A stretch of 64,000 bases of DNA from Actinomyces dentalis DSM 19115 (GCF_000429225.1 NZ_AUBL01000003.1:78163-142162); one strand, 5' to 3'. Shown: positions 45,491 through 54,460, counted from the stretch's first letter. The notes: generated from the letters alone by a model not told the origin. Numbers and translations: made by a program.

Positions 45491-45578
45491 AGCGGGGTCC
45501 GGCCGAATACTCCCCCGATCCCACGGTGAAGGGGCCGGCGATCGTCGCGGCTCCGCCCGTCACCTGGAGAACCGCCCC

Positions 45579-46679
45579 ATGAACACCCGCTTGTCCCGCC
45601 GCGACCTGCTCGCACTGACCGGTCTGGGCGCCGGCGCCGCCGCCCTGGCCTCCCTGGCCGCCTGCGGCTCGTCCTCCAAGGGTCCGTCGTCGGCCTCCGG
45701 ATCCGCCGGCGCATCCGGCGCCGCCCCGGGCACCCAGACGGTGACCGACATGAACGGCACCGCCGTGGAGGTGCCCGTCAACCCGACGACCTACGCCGAC
45801 GGCTGGTACGCCCACAACGAGGTCACCATCATGCTCACCGGGGCCAGGGGCCTGGTCGCCACACACTGCGACCCCAAGAGGTTCCCCTGGATGTACAGGG
45901 TCTGCCCGGCCATGAGCAGCGCGACCTCCACCTTCGGCGACGGCTTCAACTTCGAGGATCTCGTGGCCCTGGGCCCGCAGGTCATCTTCGACTCCGAGGA
46001 GACGCTGCGCGACAAGGCCGCCGAGGTCGGCATCCCGCTGGTCAACTGCAATTTCCAGACCTACGACGAGATGAAGAAGTCCATCACCCTGTCGGCCCAG
46101 GTCTTCGGCGGCAACGCCCCGGCCACCGCCGAGAAGTACAACGCCGATCTCGACGAGGTCCTCAGCGCGGTCAAGGCCCAGACCGACTCCCTGACCGACG
46201 ACGCCCGTCCCGCCGTCATGCACGGCGCCAGCGTCTACACCCTCACCCTCGACGGCACGGAGACGATCATCGACGACTGGATCAAGGCGGCCGGCGGCCG
46301 CAACGCCGTCGACCAGTCCACCAAGGGCAACGCCCAGGCGCAGTTCACCCTGGAGCAGATCATCGCCTGGAACCCGGAGGTCATCATCACCGGCGAGGCG
46401 GGCGAGCCCGAGCAGATCCTCGCCGACTCCGCCTGGGCCTCCATCAAGGCCGTCCAGGACAAGAAGGTCTACGTCAACCCCAGGGGCGTCTTCGGCTGGG
46501 ACGGCTACGGCGCGGAGGAGATCCTCCAGGTGCCGTGGGCCGCCCACCTGCTCCACCCGGACCTGTTCCCCGACTTCGACATCTCGGAGCGGACGAAGGA
46601 CTTCTACGCCGAGTACCTCGGATACCAGCTCACCGACGACGACGTCGAGCTCATCCTGGCGGGCGAGGACCCCCAGTAG
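45579..46679 (+). CDS. Iron-siderophore-type ABC substrate-binding lipoprotein
   Basis: This 366-residue periplasmic-binding-type protein has an N-terminal twin-arginine motif (LSRRDLLALTG) and a lipobox (SLAAC, Cys at about 29), so it is probably a Tat-exported lipoprotein. The mature part starts with VTDMNGTAVEVP and has two lobes typical of the FecB/BtuF class, with FEDLVALGPQVIF and LEQIIAWNPEVIIT. The ligand is likely a ferric siderophore or corrinoid. GGAGA lies nine bases upstream of the ATG. No permease or ATPase gene is adjacent, so it must work with a transporter encoded elsewhere. Confidence 0.85.
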   Translation: MNTRLSRRDLLALTGLGAGAAALASLAACGSSSKGPSSASGSAGASGAAPGTQTVTDMNGTAVEVPVNPTTYADGWYAHNEVTIMLTGARGLVATHCDPKRFPWMYRVCPAMSSATSTFGDGFNFEDLVALGPQVIFDSEETLRDKAAEVGIPLVNCNFQTYDEMKKSITLSAQVFGGNAPATAEKYNADLDEVLSAVKAQTDSLTDDARPAVMHGASVYTLTLDGTETIIDDWIKAAGGRNAVDQSTKGNAQAQFTLEQIIAWNPEVIITGEAGEPEQILADSAWASIKAVQDKKVYVNPRGVFGWDGYGAEEILQVPWAAHLLHPDLFPDFDISERTKDFYAEYLGYQLTDDDVELILAGEDPQ

Positions 46680-46718
46680 CCGGGCGGCGGGCCGCGCGGC
46701 CCTCCGCTTCGTCGACGC

Positions 46719-46784
46719 GCATCGATTCGTGTGCCGTTTCCGCCGGTCTCGCGTGTCTTCTCCGCCGGTTCCGGCGAGGGAGGA
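46719..46784. repeat. Intergenic repeat, copy 2 (partner at 25549-25612)
   Basis: It starts GCATCGATTCG and carries two TCCGCCGGT blocks and GGCGAGGG, as in copy 1. It also lies between two genes that end toward each other (stops at 46679 and 46800). Confidence 0.65.
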
Positions 46785-46799
46785 GGCGGGAACGGGCGG

Positions 46800-47444
46800 T
46801 CAGGAGGACAGGAGCGTCAGGACCGCCTTGACGCGGCGGTGGACGGCGGCGTCGGGCAGGAGCCCGAGCTTGGCGAAGATGCGCTGGGTGTGCTTCTCCA
46901 CGGCGCCCTCGGTGACCACCAGCCGGGCCGCGATCGCGGCGTTCGTGCGCCCCTCCGCCATGAGGCCGAGGACCTCCCGCTCGCGGGGCGTGAGGGTCTC
47001 GATGGGGTCGTTGCGCCGCCCGCGCCGCATGACCTGGGCCACGACGTCGGGATCCAGGACCAGTTCGCCGCGCGCCACGCGCTCCACGGCGGACAGGAAG
47101 GAGTCGATGTCGGTGACGCGGTCCTTGAGGAGGTATCCGATCCCGCCCCCGCCGTCGGCCAGCAGCTCGGGCAGGTAGCCGGCGACGACGTACTGGCTGA
47201 GCAGGAGGATGGGGGCGTTGGCCCACTGCCGCCGGATGCGGGTGGCGGCGCGCAGGCCCTCGTCGGTGTGCGAGGGCGGCATGCGGATGTCGGCGATGAT
47301 GACGTCGGGGCGCAGGGCCAGCGCCCGCGCGACCAGGGCCGCCCCGTCGCCGACCTCGGCGAGGACCTCGTGGCCGCCCTCGGCGAGGATGAGCGCCAGC
47401 CCCTGGCGCAGCAGGACCGAGTCGTCGGCGATCAGGACCCGCAC
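46800..47444 (-). CDS. NarL/LuxR-type response regulator
   Basis: This 214-residue regulator has a receiver domain with Asp52 as phosphoacceptor (IIADIRMPP) and a LuxR helix-turn-helix from about 148 (LTPREREVLGLMAEGRTNAAIA, then TEGAVEKHTQRIFAKLG). The GTG at 47444 overlaps the kinase gene by 13 bases, so the pair is co-translated. The longer open frame upstream is a shadow of the kinase gene. Confidence 0.93.
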   Translation of the reverse strand: MRVLIADDSVLLRQGLALILAEGGHEVLAEVGDGAALVARALALRPDVIIADIRMPPSHTDEGLRAATRIRRQWANAPILLLSQYVVAGYLPELLADGGGGIGYLLKDRVTDIDSFLSAVERVARGELVLDPDVVAQVMRRGRRNDPIETLTPREREVLGLMAEGRTNAAIAARLVVTEGAVEKHTQRIFAKLGLLPDAAVHRRVKAVLTLLSS

Positions 47445-48697
47445 GGGATCACCGCCTCCACCCGGGTGGGGCCGCCGGCCGGCGAGGCCACCGACAGCCG
47501 TCCGTCCACGCCGTCGAGCCTGTGAACCAGCCCCGCCAGGCCGTGCCCCTTGTCCACCGAGGCGCCGCCGACGCCGTCGTCGACCACCCACAGGCGCAGC
47601 GCCCCGTCCTCGACGACGGCGCCGAGCTCGGCGGCGCGCGCCCCGGAGTGCTTGTTGAGGTTCGCCAGGGCCTCGCTGGCCACGAAGTAGGCGGTCTGTT
47701 CGACGTGCTCGCTCAGGCGCGGCACGTCCGCGTCGACGGCGACGGGCACGCCCGAGCGCGCCGCGACCTCCGCCAGCGCCGCGGCCAGCCCCCGGTCGAC
47801 CAGCACCGGCGGGGCGATGCCGCGCGAGAGGCTGCGCAGCTCGTCGAGGGTCTCGCGGGTCTGGGCGATGGCCCCGTCGAGGATCGTCTCCGCGGCCCGC
47901 GGGTCCCGGGAGGCCTGCCGCTTGGCCCGGGCCAGGTCCATGCCCAGACGCACGAGGCGCTGCTGGGGCCCGTCGTGGATGTCCCGCTCCAGGCGGGAGC
48001 GGGCGTCGGCCTCGGCGCGCCGGACCGCCGCCCGCGAGGCCTCCAGGCGCGCGACCTCGCCACTGCGGCACAGCAGGGCGCGGGTGAAGGCCTGCTGGGC
48101 GCGGACCAGCGCCCTGAGGACGAACGGGCAGGTCAGCGCGAACAGGACGCAGACCGCCACGTCGAACAGGGTCATCCACAGCAGGTCGGGCTCCAGGCCC
48201 AGCAACTCGGCGAGGTTGGTCGTCTGCTCGTCCCCGAGCGCAGCCTGGACGATCGCCTCGACGAACGGGCTCAAGGGCGCGGCGAGGGGCACGGCGATCC
48301 AGACGACGGCGAGCGTCCAGGTCGCGAGGGACACGACGAAGCCGACGACGACCCAGGTCAGGTCCGCCCACCGCTGGGGGTCGTGCAGGGGCGCGAGCAG
48401 GGGGCGCACGCCCGGCTCGCCGGCCCCGGGGCGCCGGTAGTGACCGGGGACGTACTCGCTGGAGTCGACGTCGGCCACGGCCCGGCGCCCGATCTCGGCG
48501 AAGCGCGACGAGACGGACAGGCCCAGGACCAGCACGGGGACGCCGACGCCGAGGACGGCCGTGCCGGCGCCCAGGGCGATGAGGGGCACGACGACCAGGA
48601 AGGCCAGCAGGAGGATCGGCCACAGGCGCAGGAGGAAGGCGGCGTCGCGCACGGCCTGCCGGTAGCGCCCGCGCCGGACGGATGATGCGTTGCTCAT
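47432..48697 (-). CDS. NarL-type sensor histidine kinase (HisKA_3)
   Basis: This 421-residue kinase has an N-terminal sensor of about four transmembrane helices (residues 22-50, 110-160, 190-210) with no large external domain. A HisKA_3 dimerisation domain follows, with the phosphoacceptor His in LERDIHDGPQQRLV near residue 240, then a short ATPase domain with DDGVGGASVDKGHGLAGL. The ATG at 48697 is preferred; the frame is open upstream to 48820. It partners the overlapping regulator gene. Confidence 0.9.
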   Translation of the reverse strand: MSNASSVRRGRYRQAVRDAAFLLRLWPILLLAFLVVVPLIALGAGTAVLGVGVPVLVLGLSVSSRFAEIGRRAVADVDSSEYVPGHYRRPGAGEPGVRPLLAPLHDPQRWADLTWVVVGFVVSLATWTLAVVWIAVPLAAPLSPFVEAIVQAALGDEQTTNLAELLGLEPDLLWMTLFDVAVCVLFALTCPFVLRALVRAQQAFTRALLCRSGEVARLEASRAAVRRAEADARSRLERDIHDGPQQRLVRLGMDLARAKRQASRDPRAAETILDGAIAQTRETLDELRSLSRGIAPPVLVDRGLAAALAEVAARSGVPVAVDADVPRLSEHVEQTAYFVASEALANLNKHSGARAAELGAVVEDGALRLWVVDDGVGGASVDKGHGLAGLVHRLDGVDGRLSVASPAGGPTRVEAVIPCGS

Positions 48698-48928
48698 GCC
48701 TCGATCCTGCTCGTCTGCGCCCGGCGGTCCCATCCCGCCACCCGGCCGGCGGTGGTGGGGCCGGCCCGACACCGCGCCGGTGCCGACGAGGGGGAGGCGG
48801 GGCTTGTAGAGCGGCCACATACTCGTTTACCCTCTCACAGTCGGCCGGTTCCCGCCGCCGCCATGCGGCGGAGCCCGCCAGTCCAGTCCCGTTCGTCGCT
48901 CCCCTGCCCCCATCACCGAGGTGCTCCC

Positions 48929-49654
48929 GTGTCCCAGCCAGGCCCTGCGTCCCAGCCGAACTCCGCATTCCAGCCGAACTCCGCGCCCCAGCCGGACCCC
49001 GCCGACCGCTCCACCTGGGGGACCGCTCCCCAGCCCGCGCAGGCCCCCGCCCGCAGCCGCTCGAAATGGGCCGCCCTGGTCGGCGTCCTCGTCTTCGCCC
49101 TCGCCGCCGCGGCGGCCGTCGGCATTGTGAAGACGCTCCTCCACAAGTCGATCCCGGCGAAGCAGGCCGCCGCGGGCCAGTGCATCCAGGACCCGGAGAA
49201 GCACAATAAGCCCGTCGTCACCGACTGCGACTCCGATGACGCCGCCTACAGGGTTAGCGCCCCCACGGGCAGCACCTGCACGCAGGTCCCGGGCACGACG
49301 ACGACCTACGAGACCATGTGCCTCATCGACACCAAGGAGGACCCGGCCACGGTGCTGAGCAGCGCGAAGGTCGGCGACTGCCTCGACATCGACGCCGCCA
49401 GCAAGAAGGCCACCATCTCCGAGTGCACCAGCGGCACCCACCCGATCCTCATGATCCTCAACGACGTCGGCGAATTCGATACGAAGTCGTCGACATTCGT
49501 CCAGGACGCCTGTCAGAAGGCCGGTGTCGACGCCGGCGCCTACGACACCATGTACTTGTGGGGCTTCAGCCGCTTCCTGTCGTCGATCGAGGCGAGCACG
49601 AACGTCGTGCGGACGTACGACTACGCCTTCTGCCTGGGTCACCCGAATCCCTGA
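48929..49654 (+). CDS. Single-pass membrane protein with Cys-rich extracellular domain
   Basis: This 241-residue protein has an N-terminal Gln/Pro/Asn-rich cytoplasmic tail with near repeats (SQPNSAFQPNSAPQPD), one transmembrane helix at about 50-72, and an extracellular part with six Cys in patterns such as GQCIQDPE, VTDCDSDDA and VGDCLDID. The layout resembles LppU/septum-associated actinobacterial proteins of unknown function. GAGGTG lies six bases before the GTG. It is first in a set with the AAA ATPase and TPR genes. Confidence 0.7.
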   Translation: MSQPGPASQPNSAFQPNSAPQPDPADRSTWGTAPQPAQAPARSRSKWAALVGVLVFALAAAAAVGIVKTLLHKSIPAKQAAAGQCIQDPEKHNKPVVTDCDSDDAAYRVSAPTGSTCTQVPGTTTTYETMCLIDTKEDPATVLSSAKVGDCLDIDAASKKATISECTSGTHPILMILNDVGEFDTKSSTFVQDACQKAGVDAGAYDTMYLWGFSRFLSSIEASTNVVRTYDYAFCLGHPNP

Positions 49655-49664
49655 GCGGCACCCG

Positions 49665-49679
49665 TACCATGAGGTCATG
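49665..49679 (+). promoter_or_regulatory. -10 hexamer TACCAT, leaderless start
   Basis: TACCAT at 49665-49670 lies six bases before the ATG at 49677. It would let the ATPase be made separately from the gene at 48929. Confidence 0.45.
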
Positions 49680-51038
49680 ACCGATCCGCTCATCGGCTCC
49701 CTCCTGCGGGCCGTCGAGGCCTCGCCGCAGGACGTCCCCCTGCGACTGCACCTGGCGGCCCTGCTCCTGGACGCCGGGCGCGGCGCCGAGGCGGTCCAGC
49801 ACTGCGCCATCGCCCTCCAGCACGAGCCCGACTCCGAGCGGGCGCGCGAGCTCATGGCGCGGGCCCTCGGCGGCCCGGCCTCGCCCGCCCCGAACCAGGC
49901 ACCGCCCTCCCCGGGCGCGGCGACCGGCGGCGCGAGCGGTTCCGGCGCCGCCCCGGCCGCCCCGCCAGCCGAACCGGGCGCCGACCCCGCGAACCGCGCT
50001 CCCGCCGGCGCCGGCGCCGCCGACGGGTCCGGCGCCGCGGGCGCCGGCTTCGACTGGGACCGCGCGGAGGTCGAGTTCGGCGGCGGGCCCGCACCCGCCT
50101 TCGTCACCGGCGACGGCGACCCGGACGCCCCGTACATGGACGGGCCCCCGCCCCGGGACGCGTGGGACGTGGAGGCCGCGGGCATCACGCTGGCGGACGT
50201 GGGCGGCATGGAGGAGGTCAAGGAGCGCCTGGAGGTGGCCTTCCTCGCCCCCATGCGCAACCCGGAGCTGCGCCGCCTGTACGGCAAGTCCCTGCGCGGC
50301 GGGCTCCTGCTGTACGGGCCGCCGGGCTGCGGCAAGACCTTCGTCGCCCGCGCCGTCGCCGGGCAGATGGGGGCGTCCTTCATCTCCGTGGCCCTGTCCG
50401 ACGTCCTGGACGCCTACGTGGGGCAGTCGGAGCAGAACGTCCACACGGTCTTCCGGCTCGCCCGCTCCCACGCGCCGGCCGTCCTCTTCCTCGACGAGAT
50501 CGACGCCATCGGCCACAAGCGCACCCACACGGCCTTCAGCTCCCTGCGCAACGTCGTCAACCAGCTCCTCACCGAGCTCGACGGGATCGGCTCGGACAAC
50601 GACGGCGTCTACGTCCTGGCCGCCACGAACGCCCCCTGGGACGTCGACCCCGCCCTGCGCCGCCCCGGCCGCCTGGACCGCTCGATCGCCGTCCTGCCCC
50701 CGGACGAGCCCGCGCGCGCCGCCATCCTGCACCACCACCTGCGCGCCCGCCCCTGCGAGGGCGTCAACCTCGCGGCGCTGGCCCGCACCACCGAGGGCTT
50801 CACCGGCGCGGACCTGGCGCACCTGTGCGACAGCGCCGTCGAGATCGCCATGATGGACTCGGTGCGCACCGGGCGGGTGCGCATGGTGACGATGGCCGAT
50901 TTCAAGCGCGCCCGCAAGGAGGTGCGCCCCTCGGCCCGGCCCTGGTTCGACGTCGCGCGCAACGTGGTCACCTACGCCGACGCCTCCGGCGAGTACGCCG
51001 AGCTGGCGGCCTACATGAAGAGGCACTCCCTGCTGTGA
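49677..51038 (+). CDS. AAA ATPase (CDC48-like) with N-terminal TPR-like domain
   Basis: This 453-residue protein has an N-terminal TPR-like helical hairpin pair (about 1-60), a Gly/Ala/Pro linker (about 65-120) and one AAA module. Walker A (GPPGCGKT) is near 215-222, Walker B (LFLDEID) near 270-276, and the second region of homology with arginine fingers (LRRPGRLDR) near 328. A C-terminal AAA lid follows. It is CDC48/FtsH-like but has no protease domain, so it probably remodels protein complexes. The next gene, a TPR membrane protein, overlaps by four bases (GTGA). Confidence 0.82.
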   Translation: MTDPLIGSLLRAVEASPQDVPLRLHLAALLLDAGRGAEAVQHCAIALQHEPDSERARELMARALGGPASPAPNQAPPSPGAATGGASGSGAAPAAPPAEPGADPANRAPAGAGAADGSGAAGAGFDWDRAEVEFGGGPAPAFVTGDGDPDAPYMDGPPPRDAWDVEAAGITLADVGGMEEVKERLEVAFLAPMRNPELRRLYGKSLRGGLLLYGPPGCGKTFVARAVAGQMGASFISVALSDVLDAYVGQSEQNVHTVFRLARSHAPAVLFLDEIDAIGHKRTHTAFSSLRNVVNQLLTELDGIGSDNDGVYVLAATNAPWDVDPALRRPGRLDRSIAVLPPDEPARAAILHHHLRARPCEGVNLAALARTTEGFTGADLAHLCDSAVEIAMMDSVRTGRVRMVTMADFKRARKEVRPSARPWFDVARNVVTYADASGEYAELAAYMKRHSLL

Positions 51039-52174
51039 CCGGCCCGCCGGACCCGTCCCCCGGGGCCGCCCCGGGCGCCGAGGCGGTCTTCGCCCGGGCG
51101 CGCGAACTCATCGTCCTCGGCCGGGGCGAGCGCGCCGCGGCCCTGCTCGCCCCGCTGCTGGGCGACGGCGGGGCCGACCAGCTCACGGTCCACAACCTGC
51201 TGGCCCACGCCCATCTCGTGGCGGACGACCCCGGGGCGGCCGCCGAGCACGCCCGCGCCGTGCTCGCCCTGGCCCCCAACGCCCCCGGCGGCCACTTCCT
51301 GCTGGGCCTGAGCCGCCGCCAGCTCGACGACGTCGCCGGCTCGCTGGAGCCCCTGCGACAGGCCGCGCGCCTGGACCCCATGAACCCGGACACCCACGGC
51401 CAGCTCGCCGTGACCTGCGCGGACCTGGGGCTGCGCGACGAGGCCGCCGCCGAGGCGCGCCGGGCGGTCCGCCTGGCGCCCGACGCCGCCACCGCCCACT
51501 TCGCCATGGGCTACGCCCTCCACGACGTCGACCCGGCCGGGGCGGAGGACGCCTACCGCCGGGCCCTGGAACTGGATCCCGGCCACCGGCCCTCCCAGTA
51601 CAACCTGGCGCTCCTGGCGGCCGAACCGCGCCGGGCGCGGCGCTCCGGGCGCCGGACGGCCGATGCCGAGGCCGAGCGCAGCGCCGCCATGGTGCGGCTG
51701 CTCGCCCAGTCGCCGTCGAGCCGGGCGCCCGTGTTCGTCCTGGACCAGCAGATCGTCCAGGCGCTGGGCGCGGGCTGCGCCCCGGTGTACTTCGCCTGGC
51801 CCATGATCCGCGCCGCCGCCCGGACCGGCGACGTCGGCCCGGCGGTCCTCACCGTCGCCGCGGGCCTGATCATGGCCCTCCTCCTGGTGCGGGGGAGCGG
51901 GCCGGTGAGAGGGGCCGTCGCCGACCGGCGGAGCTTCGCGCGCGGATTCGCGCGGCGCCGGTGGCGGGCGGTCCTCGGCGCCGGGCTGGTCGCCCTCGCC
52001 TGGCTGACCATGCTCGCCGCCTCGACCGGCGCCCTGCTCGCGGGCGGGGGCGGGGCGCGGCCGTGGCTGGAGTGGGCCATCGTCCCGGCGCTCGCGGGCG
52101 CCGTCGCCATGATCGCCGACCGGCGGTGGGCGCGCCGGCGCTACGCCTGGCTCAAGCGGCACGGCCTGCGCTGA
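51035..52174 (+). CDS. TPR-repeat membrane protein
   Basis: This 379-residue protein has four to five tetratricopeptide repeats over about residues 15-190 (for example HFLLGLSRRQLDDVAGSLEP and AHFAMGYALHDVDPAGAEDA). A C-terminal membrane part follows with four hydrophobic helices (about 245-262, 270-288, 318-340 and 348-362). The GTG start overlaps the AAA ATPase stop as GTGA. The TPR array could recruit or position the AAA ATPase at the membrane. Confidence 0.78.
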   Translation: MTGPPDPSPGAAPGAEAVFARARELIVLGRGERAAALLAPLLGDGGADQLTVHNLLAHAHLVADDPGAAAEHARAVLALAPNAPGGHFLLGLSRRQLDDVAGSLEPLRQAARLDPMNPDTHGQLAVTCADLGLRDEAAAEARRAVRLAPDAATAHFAMGYALHDVDPAGAEDAYRRALELDPGHRPSQYNLALLAAEPRRARRSGRRTADAEAERSAAMVRLLAQSPSSRAPVFVLDQQIVQALGAGCAPVYFAWPMIRAAARTGDVGPAVLTVAAGLIMALLLVRGSGPVRGAVADRRSFARGFARRRWRAVLGAGLVALAWLTMLAASTGALLAGGGGARPWLEWAIVPALAGAVAMIADRRWARRRYAWLKRHGLR

Positions 52175-52186
52175 GGCGCCGGGTCC

Positions 52187-52208
52187 GCGGCGGGGACGGC
52201 CCCGCCGC
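52187..52208. terminator. Bidirectional hairpin terminator
   Basis: Perfect 9-base arms, GCGGCGGGG and its complement, enclose the loop ACGG. The hairpin lies between two genes that end toward each other. Confidence 0.65.
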
Positions 52209-52218
52209 TCAGCGCCCG

Positions 52219-53088
52219 TCAGTACCCGGCCATCTCCTCCAGACGGGCGATGCGCTCCGCCATGGGCGGGTGGGTGGCGAAGAGGTTCTTCACCCGCCCG
52301 AAGGGGTTGGCGATCATCATGGAGGACACCGGCTCCATGCGCGGGTCCCGGCCCATGGGCACGTGGGAGATCCCCGAGTCCAGCTTGCTCAGGGCGCTGG
52401 CCAGGGCCAGCGGGTCGTTCGTGAGGACGGCGCCGTCGTGGTCGGCGTCGTACTCGCGGGTCCGCGAGACGGCGAACTGGGTGAGGCTCGCCGCCAGCGG
52501 GGCGAGGATGGCCAGCAGGAGCAGGGCGATCACGTTGCCGCCCTCCTCCCGGTCGCGCCGGCCGCCGCCGAACCACAGCGCGATGGTGGATATCGAGGAG
52601 ATGATGCCGGCGATGCCGGCGGCGACGGAGCCGGTGAGGATGTCGCGGTTGTAGACGTGGGACAGCTCGTGGCCCAGGACCCCGCGCAGCTCGCGCTCGT
52701 TGAGCAGTTGGAGGATGCCCTGGGTGCAGCACACAGCGGCGTGGGCCGGGTCGCGGCCGGTGGCGAAGGCGTTGGGGCTCATGGTCGGGGCGACGTACAG
52801 GCGCGGCATGGGCTGTCCCGCGGCCGCCGAGAGCTCGCGGACGATGGCGTGCATCTCGGGCTGCTGGGCCTCGGTGACCTCGATGGCGCCCATGGAGCGC
52901 ACGGCGAGCCGGTCGGAGTTCCAGTAGGAGTAGGCGGTCTGCGCCACGCCGATGAGCGGCATGATGAACAGCCAGACGGCCGATCCGGTGCCCTGGGCCA
53001 GGAGCCACCCGACGAGGAGGAGCAGGCTCCACAGGCCGCCCATGAGGGCGGCCGTCTTGAGCCCGTTGTGGTGGTGCGTGCCTGTCAT
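52219..53088 (-). CDS. htpX: Membrane zinc metalloprotease HtpX
   Basis: This 289-residue M48 protease has four hydrophobic segments (two near the N-terminus at 15-55 and two near 150-200) and the zinc motif HELSH near residues 139-143, with the third ligand Glu in SRTREYDADHDG near 204. The N-terminal tail has a His-rich start (TGTHHHNG). It degrades damaged membrane proteins. The ATG at 53088 fits a leaderless start. Confidence 0.92.
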   Translation of the reverse strand: MTGTHHHNGLKTAALMGGLWSLLLLVGWLLAQGTGSAVWLFIMPLIGVAQTAYSYWNSDRLAVRSMGAIEVTEAQQPEMHAIVRELSAAAGQPMPRLYVAPTMSPNAFATGRDPAHAAVCCTQGILQLLNERELRGVLGHELSHVYNRDILTGSVAAGIAGIISSISTIALWFGGGRRDREEGGNVIALLLLAILAPLAASLTQFAVSRTREYDADHDGAVLTNDPLALASALSKLDSGISHVPMGRDPRMEPVSSMMIANPFGRVKNLFATHPPMAERIARLEEMAGY

Positions 53089-53101
53089 GGGCCCAAGCCT
53101 A
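53086..53101 (-). promoter_or_regulatory. -10 hexamer TAGGCT, leaderless htpX start
   Basis: TAGGCT on the minus strand (53096-53101) ends seven bases before the htpX ATG. Confidence 0.5.
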
Positions 53102-53197
53102 TGAACCCTTGCTGTGCGCGCGCTGTGGGGGCGCGGCCGCCTCAGGGGGCGGGCGCGGCGCGGGGGACGCCGCGGGCGGGCGCGGCGGGCCCCGCCC

Positions 53198-54460
53198 TCA
53201 CAGGTAGGCCTCGTAGGCGGGCAGGTCGAGCACGCCGTTGCCAGACAGGCCGATGACGATGACCTCCCCGTCGCGCGCGTCGCGGGCGCGGGCCAGCGCC
53301 CCGGCCACCGCGTGCGTGGACTCGGGCGCGGGCACGATCCCCTCGGTGCGGGCGAACAGGAGGCCCGCGGCGAAGGCGTCGTCCTGCTCGACGGCGACGG
53401 CCTCCATGAGGCCCAGGTGCAGGGCGTGGGAGACCATGGGCGACATGCCGTGGTAGCGCAGGCCGCCGGCGTGGATGGCCGGGGGCACGAAGTCCGCCCC
53501 GAGGGTGTACATCTTCATCATGGGGGTCAGCCCGGCCACGTCCCCGTAGTCGTAGCGGTACTCCCCGCGCGTGAGCGACGGGCAGGCGGCCGGTTCGCAG
53601 GCGACGACGCGGGTGGCGGTGCCCTCGGTGAGATTGCGGCCGATGAAGGGGAAGGTCAGTCCCGCCAGGTTCGACCCGCCGCCCGCGCAGCCGAAGACGG
53701 CGTCGGGCGCCTCGACGCCGGCGGCGCCCAACTGGGCGATCGCCTCCCGGCCGATGACGCTCTGGTGGAGCATGACGTGGTTGAGCACCGAGCCCAGGGC
53801 GTAGTGGACGTCGTCGTGGGCCATGGCCGCCTCGACGGCCTCGCTGATGGCCATGCCCAGGCTGCCGGTCGTCTCCGGGTCCTCCGCCAGGATCCGCCGT
53901 CCGGCCCCGGTCAGCTCGGAGGGCGAGGAGTGGCAGGTCGAGCCGTAGACCTCCATCTGGTAGCGCCGGTAGGGCTTGGTCTCGTAGGAGGAGCGCACCT
54001 GCCACACCTCGCAGGTCATGCCGAACAGGGCGCAGGCCAGGGCCAGGGAGGCGCCCCACTGCCCGGCGCCGGTCTCCGTGGTCAGGCGGGTGGTGCCCTC
54101 CTGGGCGTTGTACCAGGCCTGGGCGACGGCGGTGTTGGGCTTGTGGGAGCCGGCGGGGCTCACGCCCTCGTACTTGTAGAAGATGCGCGCCCTCGTCCCC
54201 ACGGCGCGCTCGAGGCGGTCGGCGCGGATGAGCGGGGAGGGGCGCCATTTGGCGTACACCTCGCGCACGGCCGGCGGGATCTCGATGAACCGCTCGGTGG
54301 AGGTCTCCTGGGCGATGAGGGCCCGGGGGAAGAGGGGCTCGAGGTCGGCGGGGGCCAGGGGCTCGCGCGTGACCGGGTTGAGGGCCGGGGGCATGGGCTC
54401 GGGGAAGTCCGCGGCGAGGTTGTACCAGTGCTCCGGGTGGGCGGAACCGATCTGCGTCAT
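53198..54460 (-). CDS. TrpB2-type tryptophan synthase beta chain
   Basis: This 420-residue PLP enzyme of the TrpB2 branch (TrpB-like) is longer than TrpB1 and has the branch's N-terminal extension (HPEHWYNLAADFPEP). The PLP-binding Lys107 lies in AGSHKPNTA, the phosphate loop is GCAGGGSNLAG, and RPSPLIRADRLE is typical. It condenses indole with serine, though TrpB2 enzymes may use other substrates. AGGAGA precedes the ATG. No trpA or other trp genes are nearby. Confidence 0.9.
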   Translation of the reverse strand: MTQIGSAHPEHWYNLAADFPEPMPPALNPVTREPLAPADLEPLFPRALIAQETSTERFIEIPPAVREVYAKWRPSPLIRADRLERAVGTRARIFYKYEGVSPAGSHKPNTAVAQAWYNAQEGTTRLTTETGAGQWGASLALACALFGMTCEVWQVRSSYETKPYRRYQMEVYGSTCHSSPSELTGAGRRILAEDPETTGSLGMAISEAVEAAMAHDDVHYALGSVLNHVMLHQSVIGREAIAQLGAAGVEAPDAVFGCAGGGSNLAGLTFPFIGRNLTEGTATRVVACEPAACPSLTRGEYRYDYGDVAGLTPMMKMYTLGADFVPPAIHAGGLRYHGMSPMVSHALHLGLMEAVAVEQDDAFAAGLLFARTEGIVPAPESTHAVAGALARARDARDGEVIVIGLSGNGVLDLPAYEAYL

